Source: Welwitschia mirabilis
Lineage: Eukaryota; Gnetophyta; Gnetopsida; Welwitschiales
NCBI GenBank assembly: GCA_051453625.1
Contig: JBOZIK010000001.1
Span: 177,075,715 to 177,139,714 of the forward strand
Reading direction: 5' to 3'
Length of the DNA: 64,000 nt
The translations under genes and the position numbers were made by a program. Within the stretch, counting starts at the first letter, position 1. The number at the start of each line of letters is the position of its first letter. Below, piece by piece: positions 1 through 10,569 of the stretch. Below the pieces are notes generated by a model. It was given only the letters and a program-made list of their open reading frames with translations, ran no database searches and was not told the origin of the DNA.

Positions 1-1561
1 AACTACTTCTACATTGCTATTATGTTTTTAAATATAATTGTATTTGATCTACCAAACTCTATTAAGGGTATTTTTTTGAGTATCTCTTTAACTAGGGGTA
101 GAAAAGTGTGTTTATAATACATTCCAAAAATGTCTTCTTAAGGTCATATTTTGTATAACTTTTTAATCTTAATTTTTCTTCAATCCACAAGATTCTCTTT
201 ATATTGATAATACATATTACAATAACTATCCTTTTAATACCATATTAGTAAAAGGTAACATTAGTTAACCTAACTAATAAAAAGTTAAAAGAAGATGGAA
301 ATACAAAAAGGTAATTTTAAATATTTATTATTAAGGTAATATCTTTGTTATAAGAAATTTAACTAAAGACTCCATAATGAAATGATTTGATGAGGTCATC
401 TAAAACATACATATGACAACTAGTAGCTCTCATATATATAGATATGCACAAGTTTGTTGACACATTACAATAATGCATATATGCCATCACTTTATTTGTA
501 TATAGAATTACATTAATTTAGTCTCATTCGCTATACATGCTTATGATGTAATCTTGCATGATTACAATAGACTTTAGGCTATTTATAAAAATCTTTCTAC
601 TTAGGTATTTATAATATTAATACTTAATAATAAAATCATGAGAACTAATTATTTATTCTATGCATCTAATATAAATTCTATTATGTATTACATAATAAAA
701 TAATGTAGGTTATAAATTTATAATAAAAAAGGTAAACACTAATCCTCAATACATAATCATAAATAAAATAAAAAAGGAGTTTCTTGCATTTGACATAATA
801 GTAAACATTTTAAATATTTCTTTGTATAAGATAATTCTTTTATGTTTTCTAATGTATATGTAATCCTATTCTTAAGAAAAATACAAATTATCACCATGAT
901 ACTAAAACGTTCATGTAAGAAATTATGTACAAAAGATAATGTATGAGGAAGGATATTCTTAAGATCTTTAAACCAATAAATATTTAAAATTTGGAACTTC
1001 CATATTCTGATATGAATTNNNNNNNNNNNNNNNNNNNNNNNNNNNNNNNNNNNNNNNNNNNNNNNNNNNNNNNNNNNNNNNNNNNNNNNNNNNNNNNNNN
1101 NNNNNNNNNNNNNNNNNNNNNNNNNNNNNNNNNNNNNNNNNNNNNNNNNNNNNNNNNNNNNNNNNNNNNNNNNNNNNNNNNNNNNNNNNNNNNNNNNNNN
1201 NNNNNNNNNNNNNNNNNNNNNNATATTTATAGTAGTTCTTAAAGTAAAGGTATTAAACTATAATATACTACTTCATATTCCTCACTTTACAAGAATGTGT
1301 CAATTAAAAAAAAAAGAATATAACATTATGTAAGATAGTTAAATAGATGTTTAAGCATGTAAAAATGAAGTCAAAAGAGTGGGATAACATAAGTACTAAA
1401 CATTAATTCATTTATTAATTAAATCATAGAGCAACTCAAAATCCAAAATTGAATAGTTAAGGATTTTTAGATGTAAAACTACAAAGAAATATTTTCATTT
1501 AGAAATATGGTAGACCCTTATAATCTTAATTGCATGGACAACATAAAAAGAGTAGAATATG
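1..1561. other. AT-rich repeat DNA upstream of the copia RT, no domain recognised
   Basis: No protein domain is recognised here. The stretch is repeated in copy B (17239-17346 and 19626-20962). It lies directly upstream, on the same strand, of the copia RT remnant and may hold the decayed front of that element. A 204-N gap at 1019-1222 agrees in length with the sequence present in copy B (about 20404-20606). Confidence 0.5.
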
Positions 1562-2760
1562 CATTAACTTAATGTAAAGATATCATATCTAAATGAAGCT
1601 TATGAGGAGATATACATGACTTAGCTTAACATTTTTAAGGTTAAGGAATAAAATAAAAAGATGTATAAAATAAAAAAATTAATATAATTTAAAGTAGACA
1701 CAAAATTATGGTTCACTTAGCTAAGGACTAGCTTAATGAAAATGGATTTTTGAGATGTATAAATTCTAGATATTAATACTACATATGTATAAAAAAAAGA
1801 AATGTAAAGTCAAATATTTCATTATATTTATAGATGATATGTTAACCCATAGAAAAGTTGAAAAGACTAGTGTGAAGATGAAAAAAGACATTGTAAAAAA
1901 AAATGTAAAACGAAATACTTGGAATTGATGAAATACTGTCTTGTGAGAAAGTGAATTAAAAAATAATTAAATTTTTTAAATTAATAAAATGACATTAATG
2001 ATGTATAGAGAAATTTAACAAGGAAAATCCAAAAATAGTATCTACACCAATGAAATAACATATAAAATTAATTACTAATAAATAATCACTAAGTGTAGCG
2101 GAAACAAAATCCTATGAATTGATTGAAAATCTAATACATCTAATTAATACTAGGATTAACATATTATTCATGATTGTAATGTAAGAAATGTATATGATTG
2201 AACTAAAATAAAGTTATTTAAATGTATCTGATAGAGTTTTGAAGTATCTAAGGTAATGAGAGAGTTTGAACTTCTATTTTAATATAGTAATAACTTCAAG
2301 CTTAGATCTCTTTTAAATTTAGAATTTGATGGTTGTGATAACATCAAAAAGTTTATAAAATAATACTTAGCATTCTTAGAATCTTCACAAATATTTAAGA
2401 GATCTAAATAGTAGAACATTCTAATAGTTTTAATGTATAAATCAAAATATTTAGAAATACTTAATGTAAGAAAGAAGATAAGCTAAGGAGATACTAAAGA
2501 TTGTATATCTTCTCTAGAAAGAAATACCAAATTATGTGCAAATAATTAATATGCTCTGCTTATGAAAAGTAAGCAATTATTTGATAATAGAACAAATTAC
2601 ATTATAATGAAAATCCACATGATATAAAAACTTACTCAAAATGGTATGATAGAAGTGCAATATGTTTAATTAATGGATAAGACTATAAGTGTTTTGATAA
2701 AAACACTTGATAAAGTCAACTGTTAATAGTTTGGAGATTAGTTAAGAAAAACAAAAAGTA
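1562..2760 (+). pseudogene. Ty1/copia RT and RNase H remnant, copy A
   Basis: This was the C-terminal half of a Ty1/copia polyprotein (reverse transcriptase then RNase H), which copies element RNA into DNA. In order, with stops and frameshifts, I see the HQLDVK region at 1562-1579 as H-stop-L-N-V-K, then EEIYM, the catalytic box as FIDDM (1827-1841, usually YVDDM), IVSTPMK (2035-2055), the block that normally ends TRPDI as NTRINI (near 2150), RVLKYLR (2233-2253), and the RNase H tail that normally reads KHIDxRYHFI and ADIFTK (2589-2725). Gln CAA has become TAA and Asp GAT has become AAT, as expected for deamination. A second copy lies at 20963-22680. It is not functional. Confidence 0.9.
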
Positions 2761-2789
2761 ATTCCTCTTCATTTAGTGACGTGTAGTGT

Positions 2790-4200
2790 ACTAACAGATT
2801 GACTATATATTATCTAAGGCTACTTAAACCACTTTTTATCTTATAATTTAGTTCTTCCTCTAAGAATTTTAATTTCCTTGAAAAAGTTTTCTTTTTAATT
2901 ATGATTATTATTAGTGTATCACTTATATATTTCTTACAATCATAACTTTTTGAACTTGAAAAACATTAACATTTAATGACCTTTATTTACTAATGTCATG
3001 ATTATAATAATAAATGTCAAAGCTTAATCATTTATAAAGGTGATTTTAATAATGAATTAATTATAGGGAAAATACCCTAAATGGAGAAAAGATTATAAGT
3101 ATTAATTAGATCCTAATGAAGTGGTTATTAATGTTATTAACATTTCATATCATTATTATACTTTTCTATTTGCTCTTAATTGTTCCTTTTGGAGTTTAAC
3201 TTGATATTGTTAATCATTATTAATAGATCAATACCTATAAACTTAGTTATTAATATTATAATATAGTAATAAATATAGAATGGAAAACATAGATAAAAGA
3301 AAGATTAATAGTCAATTAATTAAAAAATAATGAGCATGATAATAAGGATGAGGAAGAATAAAAGTATTATATCTTTAGCATAAAAGAAGGTACTCTTTCC
3401 TCCATTTCTAATTCTTTTAATAGTACTACTATTATTGGTAGTGCATTGGCCATTATAAAAATAGATTGATTACTTTTAAATCTAACATAAGGCTTTAGTA
3501 AGATTCTAATGTAGTCCCACTCTCCCTCTTCATTCTACTAATCACATTTCATTTCTATCCTTTTCTTTTCTAGTTTATAGATCTATTAGTTTTCTAATAA
3601 CATTTTCAAATTTTTATCTTTTTATGATTTTTCATGATTGACCTACCTATTAAATTCCCCTTTCCTTTAATGCACATACAAATGTATACTTTATACTTAT
3701 TTTATCTTCTTTAACTCCTCCAACCATAGTGTTACCTTCTATTGAATTTTTGTTATATTCTAATCCTTTTCCACCATAGGTCGGTGATCCAAAAAGAGCC
3801 TCATCACCTTGTTTTTATAGGAGAAAAATAGGTAATTATTTTTATTAATATTATTCTTATTCTTAATATATTTAAATCTATGTGTAATGATATGCCTTAC
3901 ATTTCATTGTTTTTTGGATCATTATCTTTTTACCTTATCATACTAGTTTTTTTACATAAGTGAAGAGAATTTTTCAATTAAAGAATATTGAGGTTATTCA
4001 TGGTAGTTAATTTACACATAACTCTATGTTGACTAAGTTTTCTAATGACTCCATGGTTTAGAGAGCATTATCTCTTAAAACATTTCTAATTCAAAATCTG
4101 AAATTAGCCACTTGTGTATAAAAATTTAACTTTAATGTTAATGATATATCTCATAAATATATTTAATGTTATGTTTAACTTCTTAATATTCCTTTAATTT
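2790..4200. other. Probable LTR and flanking repeat sequence after the copia RT
   Basis: No protein domain is recognised. The segment directly follows the end of the copia RNase H, where a polypurine tract and 3' LTR are expected, and it precedes a copia-like gag zinc knuckle at 4573. It could therefore be an LTR shared by two head-to-tail copia elements, but I could not fix LTR ends. It is repeated in copy B at about 22710-24130. Copy B has about 24 extra bases near 23320. Confidence 0.4.
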
Positions 4201-4211
4201 TTGCATTTATA

Positions 4212-4465
4212 GAGAATGCTATTGGTAAATTAGTTTATAATATTTTACATTAACATTTTGATGATGTTAATGAGTTTTATTTTTGGAGNNNNNNNNNNNN
4301 NNNNNNNNNNNNNNNNNNNNNNNNNNNNNNNNNNNNNNNNNNNNNNNNNNNNNNNNNNNNNNNNNNNNNNNNNNNNNNNNNNNNNNNNGAGAATGCTATT
4401 GGTAAATTAGTTTATAATATTTTACATTAACATTTTGATGATGTTAATGAGTTTTATTTTTGGAG
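4212..4465. repeat. Identical 77-bp direct repeats flanking a 100-N gap
   Basis: Bases 4212-4288 and 4389-4465 are the same 77 bp on either side of 100 Ns. Copy B has this sequence once, ending at 24234. The pattern fits two contig ends that overlapped by 77 bp but were not merged, so the duplication is probably an assembly artefact. Confidence 0.9.
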
Positions 4466-4572
4466 GTATTTTATTAAAGTGAATCTTTTGTAATGGAAGA
4501 ACACTTTAACCCTTAATCTAGATGAAAAATTTTTTAATCCAAAAAGTGAAATATTTTAGTCTTTCCAAATTT

Positions 4573-4614
4573 TGTAGTTATTATCATTGTAAAGGATATC
4601 ATACTTTTACATGC
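4573..4614 (+). pseudogene. Decayed CCHC zinc knuckle of a copia-like gag
   Basis: The frame reads CSYYHCKGYHTFTC, the spacing of a CX2CX4HX4C nucleic-acid-binding knuckle in which the second Cys has become Tyr (TGT to TAT) and the His has become Tyr (CAT to TAT). The CSYCH-type start is common in plant Ty1/copia gag. The flanking gag is not readable. It lies downstream of the copia RT remnant, so it belongs to another element or a tandem copy. In copy B the equivalent sequence falls in the 24235-24852 gap. Two substitutions had to be assumed, so this is a moderate call. Confidence 0.5.
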
Positions 4615-5084
4615 CACATTTTGGCTTATAAGAAATAATTAGATGAGATTCAACAAAAGGACATATTTCAACTTCTAATTTTCAAATTTAATTCAAGAAT
4701 TTTATCTCTGGTAAATTTCTTTTAACTTCTTTTAGCTCATTTATGTTGATATTCATTTCTAATAAATGAAATTCATAGTTTATTAAACTTATTAACATGC
4801 ATTCTACTTAGTAACCTTAACCTAGTCTTAAAGTTGGTAGTGAATCTTTAAGTTTTTTCTCATTAATATTTATTCTAGATTTTTCTACACATGTAACAAA
4901 TTCTATTGTCTTTTTTAAAATAATCAAGTGAAAATGAATGAAATCTTTCTTTATAAGAAATTAGCTTTTCATTTCTTTATATTCTTCTAGTTTTAAATCC
5001 TTAATTAAGATAGATGATTCTTATCAATGGTTCACTAATAATATGAATGTTCATAATTATTTATATGTATTTAAGAAATGGTAC

Positions 5085-5915
5085 AAATAAAATCCCATAT
5101 TTTCTAGCATGAATATTCTCTTATGGAATGTCTAAGGTCTCATTAGTAGCCTCTAATGTAANNNNNNNNNNNNNNNNNNNNNNNNNNNNNNNNNNNNNNN
5201 NNNNNNNNNNNNNNNNNNNNNNNNNNNNNNNNNNNNNNNNNNNNNNNNNNNNNNNNNNNNNNNNNNNNNNNNNNNNNNNNNNNNNNNNNNNNNNNNNNNN
5301 NNNNNNNNNNNNNNNNNNNNNNNNNNNNNNNNNNNNNNNNNNNNNNNNNNNNNNNNNNNNNNNNNNNNNNNNNNNNNNNNNNNNNNNNNNNNNNNNNNNN
5401 NNNNNNNNNNNNNNNNNNNNNNNNNNNNNNNNNNNNNNNNNNNNNNNNNNNNNNNNNNNNNNNNNNNNNNNNNNNNNNNNNNNNNNNNNNNNNNNNNNNN
5501 NNNNNNNNNNNNNNNNNNNNNNNNNNNNNNNNNNNNNNNNNNNNNNNNNNNNNNNNNNNNNNNNNNNNNNNNNNNNNNNNNNNNNNNNNNNNNNNNNNNN
5601 NNNNNNNNNNNNNNNNNNNNNNNNNNNNNNNNNNNNNNNNNNNNNNNNNNNNNNNNNNNNNNNNNNNNNNNNNNNNNNNNNNNNNNNNNNNNNNNNNNNN
5701 NNNNNNNNNNNNNNNNNNNNNNNNNNNNNNNNNNNNNNNNNNNNNNNNNNNNNNNNNNNNNNNNNNNNNNNNNNNNNNNNNNNNNNNNNNNNNNNNNNNN
5801 NNNNNNNNNNNNNNNNNNNNNNNNNNNNNNNNNNNNNNAAATAAAATCCCATATTTTCTAGCATGAATATTCTCTTATGGAATGTCTAAGGTCTCATTAG
5901 TAGCCTCTAATGTAA
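5085..5915. repeat. Identical 77-bp direct repeats flanking a 677-N gap
   Basis: Bases 5085-5161 and 5839-5915 are identical 77-bp sequences around 677 Ns. Copy B has the sequence once, starting at 24853. This is the same artefact type and the same 77-bp length as at 4212-4465, so the gap may contain nothing real. Confidence 0.9.
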
Positions 5916-6017
5916 GTGTGATGAATACATTCTTTATATCTTAGGCACTTATTTTAACTTTATTCTTCTTTAAGAAATTAAGATCTATTATTACCAATTA
6001 TTTTTTTAGTACACTGG

Positions 6018-7654
6018 TGTTACGATGCTAAATAGTACATTTTTTATGGGGTATTTTTAGTAGTTTTATAGGACATTTAGATAGGTTTAAGTGAAAAACA
6101 ATGATTATTAAGAGTAAAAAAGAATGTCAAGAAAATGCACAATTATTAACACATTTGGAGGCATTGTGAATTAATTTTAGTACTTCACATTTTAAGGAGG
6201 AATTAATGTTCTATAAGGCCAAGTTTACTTGATTAAAGAGCTTGAAGAAATCTATGGTTCCCTCCAACATCTAGATGATCACCTAGATGACACCACTTAT
6301 ATGATGACTAGGATACTAATTAGATCAATATAAAGGCTAAACATGGGACTCTCTCAATGTGGTATCATCCCCACTATCATTCAGATGACCATAAGAATAA
6401 CACCTAATTTTAGTCAATTTACAAAACTTATGCAATGTATTATGTTCTTTGCATTGTTGTTAGGGTTTTGATTGTGTTTATTAGAATTTCTATTATTGAG
6501 TCTCTTATTATTAATAAATACTACCTTTAACCTCAACTCTAATCATCTTTTTTAGTACTATAAATTATTATGATAGGAGATCATAGGATAGAAGGTCCAT
6601 CCATTAGTTATAAAAAGAAGTCTGCCTTGGTGTTCGGCTATATCTCCTTCATGGAGATGCTACTACTTTGTAACAGGATGTTGATTTAACTCTTAATGCA
6701 AATATTCTTTTAGTTTTACATATATTCATGGGTGTATCCCTTATGATTTATGTTGATTATGATTTTGTGACAAGTTCATAATTGATATAGGTCATCAAGG
6801 ACAACATTTTTTAAGGTTAAAAATGTTAGTTTAGGATCTTGCATTGCATTGCTTTTTACATTTCATATATTAAATCATTACATGGTTTCATATTCTGTTC
6901 AATGCATTAATAGCTTAGGTTAGTTAGGGTTACTAACAATTTTCTTAATTAATCTAGATTATATAGGGCCAATCTTGATGACAGATATTTAGTAATCAGA
7001 TAAATATTTCATTTAGTGTANNNNNNNNNNNNNNNNNNNNNNNNNNNNNNNNNNNNNNNNNNNNNNNNNNNNNNNNNNNNNNNNNNNNNNNNNNNNNNNN
7101 NNNNNNNNNNNNNNNNNNNNNNNNNNNNNNNNNNNNNNNNNNNNNNNNNNNNNNNNNNNNNNNNNNNNNNNNNNNNNNNNNNNNNNNNNNNNNNNNNNNN
7201 NNNNNNNNNNNNNNNNNNNNNNNNNNNNNNNNNNNNNNNNNNNNNNNNNNNNNNNNNNNNNNNNNNNNNNNNNNNNNNNNNNNNNNNNNNNNNNNNNNNN
7301 NNNNNNNNNNNNNNNNNNNNNNNNNNNNNNNNNNNNNNNNNNNNNNNNNNNNNNNNNNNNNNNNNNNNNNNNNNNNNNNNNNNNNNNNNNNNNNNNNNNN
7401 NNNNNNNNNNNNNNNNNNNNNNNNNNNNNNNNNNNNNNNNNNNNNNNNNNNNNNNNNNNNNNNNNNNNCTTACAAGAAAAAGTAAAAAAATACATTACTT
7501 AGATCAATTCTCTAGCTTTGATAATAGTATCTTTGATGGATTATGACATTCTTATTGAATCTCATCTATATTAGTGTGTTGCATTTGTGTATATATTTAT
7601 GATTGATAAGATTTGACTAAGAATGTAGCATTTACATAAATATGCACGACAACA
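6018..7654 (+). repeat. Ty3/gypsy LTR2, copy A
   Basis: This long terminal repeat starts TGTTACGATGC and ends ...CGACAACA, two bases before a decayed primer-binding site, so it is a 5' LTR on the + strand. Complete copies are at 25032-26269 and 52004-53252, and a truncated one is at 59138-59400. The 448-N gap (7021-7468) is too large: copy B has only about 60 bp there. Its true length should be about 1.24 kb. It has a TATA-like box at 6609 and two copies of the recurring palindrome (about 6269-6309 and 6360-6405). The U5 end resembles that of LTR1. Confidence 0.85.
6609..6617 (+). promoter_or_regulatory. TATA-like box of LTR2
   Basis: The sequence TATAAAAAG lies about 590 bp into LTR2, where a U3 promoter is expected. 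Copy B has TATATAAAG at the matching place (about 25614). The copy at 52004 has lost it. Promoter activity is inferred only. Confidence 0.4.
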
Positions 7655-7656
7655 TC

Positions 7657-7679
7657 TTGGTACTATTACTAGGAAAGAC
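7657..7679 (+). other. Decayed primer-binding site after LTR2, copy A
   Basis: The site begins TTGGTACTATTACTAGG. Plant Tat/Athila elements usually have TTGGCGCCGTTGCCGGGG here, complementary to the 3' end of tRNA-Asp. All but one of the differences are C-to-T or G-to-A. Copy B (26272-26290) is closer: TTGGTACTGTTACTAGGGG. Confidence 0.65.
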
Positions 7680-7996
7680 AAAATAATCCTAACACTACTT
7701 GATAGGATTTGACTAAGAATGTAACTTTTAATGTCAATGCAAGATGTAACCTAATATAATATGTAATGCAAAATGATCCTAATCCTACTTGCTTTCAGCC
7801 TTGACAAAGGCTATCTTTAATGATTTATATCACCCTTATCACTAGATTAAGGGCAATCATAAACCATAAGGGTCATCAAACAATCTAACTCGCAAACATG
7901 AAAATAAAACAAAGTTTATATTAAGAGTAACAAAGCATCTTGGTTATAAAATAGATGGCCTTCAACGGAGGATATACAATCCTCCACCAAGGAAAC

Positions 7997-8017
7997 TTTT
8001 TTTTTTTTTTTTTTTTT
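7997..8017. repeat. Poly(T) tract of 21
   Basis: This homopolymer sits inside LTR1. The other LTR1 copies have only four or five T at the same place (33718 and 40338 areas), so it is an expansion in this copy. In copy B the position lies in the 917-N gap, which a long homopolymer could have caused. Confidence 0.9.
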
Positions 8018-8107
8018 AACAACACTTGAGATGCATCTCTCACCCTTGGATCTCCTATTATGAGAATTTTTGGTGTAATGAAGATAAGAATAAGAGTCCA
8101 AGAGAGA

Positions 8108-8117
8108 CTTATTTATA
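8108..8117 (-). promoter_or_regulatory. Conserved TATA-like box of LTR1
   Basis: On the (-) strand this reads TATAAATAAG. It is unchanged at 27563-27572 and 33811-33820 although the LTRs around it have diverged. Its place within the (-) LTR fits a U3 promoter for the gag-carrying strand. Activity is inferred. Confidence 0.5.
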
Positions 8118-8230
8118 ATAAAACACAGCAGAAAATGACAGAAGAAGGTGCTCCAAGAACATGCTCTTTTACAAATAAGAAATGGTCGAAATAGTCAAGG
8201 GTCAATTGTTAGAATCAGTTTCATGTTAGT

Positions 8231-8270
8231 GTTGTCCTGACTATCATCTGGATGACATAAGGGATGATAG
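8231..8270. repeat. Recurring nested palindrome (about 40 bp), example in LTR1
   Basis: CTATCATC at 8241-8248 pairs perfectly with GATGATAG at 8263-8270, and an inner TCATC/GATGA pair lies at 8244-8255. Related copies recur in LTR1, LTR2 and internal regions: 8344-8382, 27686-27725, 27797-27838, 29749-29793, 29866-29904, 32911-32949, 33024-33062, 33934-33973, 34045-34085, 36505-36547, 39523-39565, 39640-39677, 40661-40699, 53433-53467, 53648-53692, 58204-58240 and 58922-58960. Copies that keep CpG (TGTCG/CGACA at 40563 onward) suggest a GC-richer ancestor with longer arms. Confidence 0.75.
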
Positions 8271-8837
8271 CTCATTTTACAAGATGACTTAAAAGGATGA
8301 CTCAGTAGTGATTCAGCCATCCACATTAGTAAGTAATAGTGTTGTTGTCCTGCCTATTATGAAGATGACATAGGGGACAATGCTCTTTTTTGATCATTTT
8401 GCAAAGGAGAAAATAGCCTTTATGTCAATAATCTTTTTCCAAGGCTCTATGTATTAAAATGTAAATTAAATGCATCAAATCTGGGTAATAATTACACATT
8501 TTCAAGATCTTATATTAGTTCTCCAAAATTCTCAGATTTGCACCTAAGCCTATGTAAATGTCTTATAAAACAACTCATAAAACCCCATCAAATAACCAAA
8601 AATTGGTAGCGAACGTAGTTCCCCACTTAGCCTTTATTAGTGCCTAACAAAAACTAAGCAAAAAACATAATTGAGAGCCAATTTCTTTTACAAAAAGTCA
8701 ATCTAGAAATTTTAAAATAGGATTCTAATACAAATCTTATAACAAAATGACATGTAATGCATAATGTTTATGAAAATTTTAAAATTTTATGTTATGAAAT
8801 CTTTAAAATAACTAAAAAATTTGTGAAAATAAGCCAT

Positions 8838-9689
8838 TTAACTATGGTACATTTAACTACACTGAGGATATAGATGCTTATTGGTAATGTAACACTAAAA
8901 TTTCTATGTAGAACATGTTTAATGTTATTGGGAGAAGATTCCATTACACTAAATGATTAATATGATCAAATGCTTAAAGGATGTCACTTATGGTTATAGA
9001 AGGGTAAAAACTAGAAATAGCTTAAGTTGGAATTAGATAATGCTTGTAAATTTCTTTTTTTAACATTTGTTACTCAAGATCTTTTTACTACTCTTTATTT
9101 GTATGAATTTTCTTTATTAATGCCTTATTTTTTGTAACTTAGATTCATAATTAAATAAAATTTTTTGGTTTCATTACTTTATTTTTATAGTTTCATTTGT
9201 TCATGGGATGCATGATAAAATCTTAGTTGCATTTTTATTTTTTTTATCTTTATTCATTTCATCATTACATACTAAATGCATTCATCCTTCCATCTACGTA
9301 AGAAAACATCCTTAAAGGTACATATGTATTTGTTGTGATGAATATCTCTTCTTCCATTTTCTATCTTGTTTTGACACTTTCTTTATCACTTTCATTCTCA
9401 TATTTTTATTTATTTATAACCTTTAAATCTTCATATTTCCTTTTTTGTTATCCCTTTTATCAACAATAATCATTTATGGAGCCTCATTACTTAGCCATTT
9501 CTTATAAGGATTTTCTTCCACTTCATTCATCTTTTAGCATTTCTCATTTTTCTCTCTTATGCATTATAGTTTTGTTTTTCATTTTTTTTGTATTGTTTTT
9601 CTTTTGTATCAATTTATTGTCAAACTTCATGTTCATCTTTCTATTTTTTCAAACTTTTAGAACAAGTTGAACTTTGATTAGAAGATATG
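8838..9689. other. No recognised feature
   Basis: AT- and T-rich sequence beginning at the breakpoint of copy A. I see no domain, repeat partner or RNA gene. The 64-codon + ORF at 9476-9670 is a low-complexity Phe/Leu/Ile-rich run in T-rich DNA and is not called as a gene. Confidence 0.6.
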
Positions 9690-10560
9690 GAATTTGCTTT
9701 TTTTTAATTTATTAATGCTTCATTTTTTCAAAAATTGATGAAAATGTTTTAAAGTTTTCATTGTTCTTACATAATACTTGAATTCATTTACTTAAAAATT
9801 TTTCCTTATTAATCATTCCTTATTAATTCTTTTTTAAGAATCTAGTAAAGATCTAGTTGAAGGATATGTTAACATGTAAAAATTAAAATTTGTATTAAGT
9901 ATTTTAGACCAATTTATTATAATTGAACACATCAATCTAACTATATTAATCATAAAAATATGTCCTATATCCCTTTTTTATTTCATAGTTAATCTTATGA
10001 TTTTCTTCATAATGTTTTTAGATCTTTAGACATGTTTTGGGTCACATAGCTAGAGGTGAATCTGATTTTGCATAAAATTATGGTAGTGATGGAGATAAGT
10101 TGTGGTATGATCTATTAGCATAGGATCTCCAAATGCCACATGTTTAACTCTTCATGATAATACCCAACAAAGGATATAAGATAAATATTCTAACTACTTC
10201 ATCAAATACTACAAGATAAAGATTTCAACCAATTTACCAAAAACTAGAAGATGAATAATCTTAACCACCTTTTCTAACATAAAATAACAAAGGACCTCAA
10301 CTATCATAAGCCCAACTTTCTCTATAAAATGGATCAAGTTCACGACTTTGTAACATATTTAATGCTTAAAAGTGAACTAATCTTATTGTACTTTATGTTG
10401 AGGCTAATGCTTTCTATGTCTATCTTATAAGCCTTTCACTTAAGATGAACTAGCCCTTAAGACTAGGATGCACTTTTAGTTTTAGCTTAATGTTTTCTAT
10501 TTACATATTATAGATTTTTTATTTAATTAATAAAATATTACTATAATTAGATTTAATTTC
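9690..10560 (+). repeat. Diverged LTR-like repeat (LTR3), first copy
   Basis: This resembles 43085-44180: both contain a TCTAGTT-(A/G)-(A)GG-A-ATGTT/ATG block (near 9852 and 43238) and, further on, a TATAAAATGG box (10331 and 43882). The layout is that of an LTR with a promoter, but the ends, length and coding partner are not determined. Similarity is patchy and was judged by eye. Confidence 0.35.
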
Positions 10561-10569
10561 TTAATTTTA

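Larger units (their letters stand above)
1..8837. repeat. Segmental duplication, copy A (cut by window start)
   Basis: This stretch matches 17239-28292 in the same orientation and order, by eye about 95% identical where both are readable. It carries a copia RT-RNase H remnant, a second copia-like gag remnant, an LTR2 and part of an LTR1. The match ends abruptly inside LTR1: after the shared ...agccat, copy A goes into unrelated sequence while copy B continues through the LTR into an element. Copy A lacks the 2.28 kb island of copy B. Because A and B are far more alike than the LTR1 copies are to one another, the duplication is younger than the LTR insertions. Confidence 0.93.
7729..8837 (-). 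repeat. Ty3/gypsy LTR1, partial copy A
   Basis: It matches 26341-28292, 33480-34540 and 40080-41366. It is (-) oriented, as shown by the gag and protease of the elements these LTRs flank. About 200 bp of the U5 end found in the 33233 and 39855 copies are missing, as is the last part of U3. No internal region follows, so it is a truncated solitary LTR. It holds two palindromes (8231-8270 and 8344-8382), a (-) TATA-like box and a 21-T tract. The + side ORF in this interval is noise. Confidence 0.8.

Noticed and set aside
5121-5864. Long open frames made mostly of unknown residues (also at 7013-7546, 21515-22342, 24204-24878, 26468-27583, 35604-36168, 40634-41309)
   Set aside because: They are open only because N codons contain no stops. 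The few readable residues at the ends are repeat DNA.
8231-8382. Palindromes as a CRISPR-like array
   Set aside because: Spacing is irregular, copies are scattered over 50 kb in LTRs and internal regions, there are no unique spacers of uniform length, and the DNA is from a plant nucleus.
9476-9670. 64-codon (+) ORF, Phe/Leu rich, looks like a membrane peptide
   Set aside because: Translation of T-rich DNA gives such runs by chance; no signal, homologue or conserved counterpart is seen.
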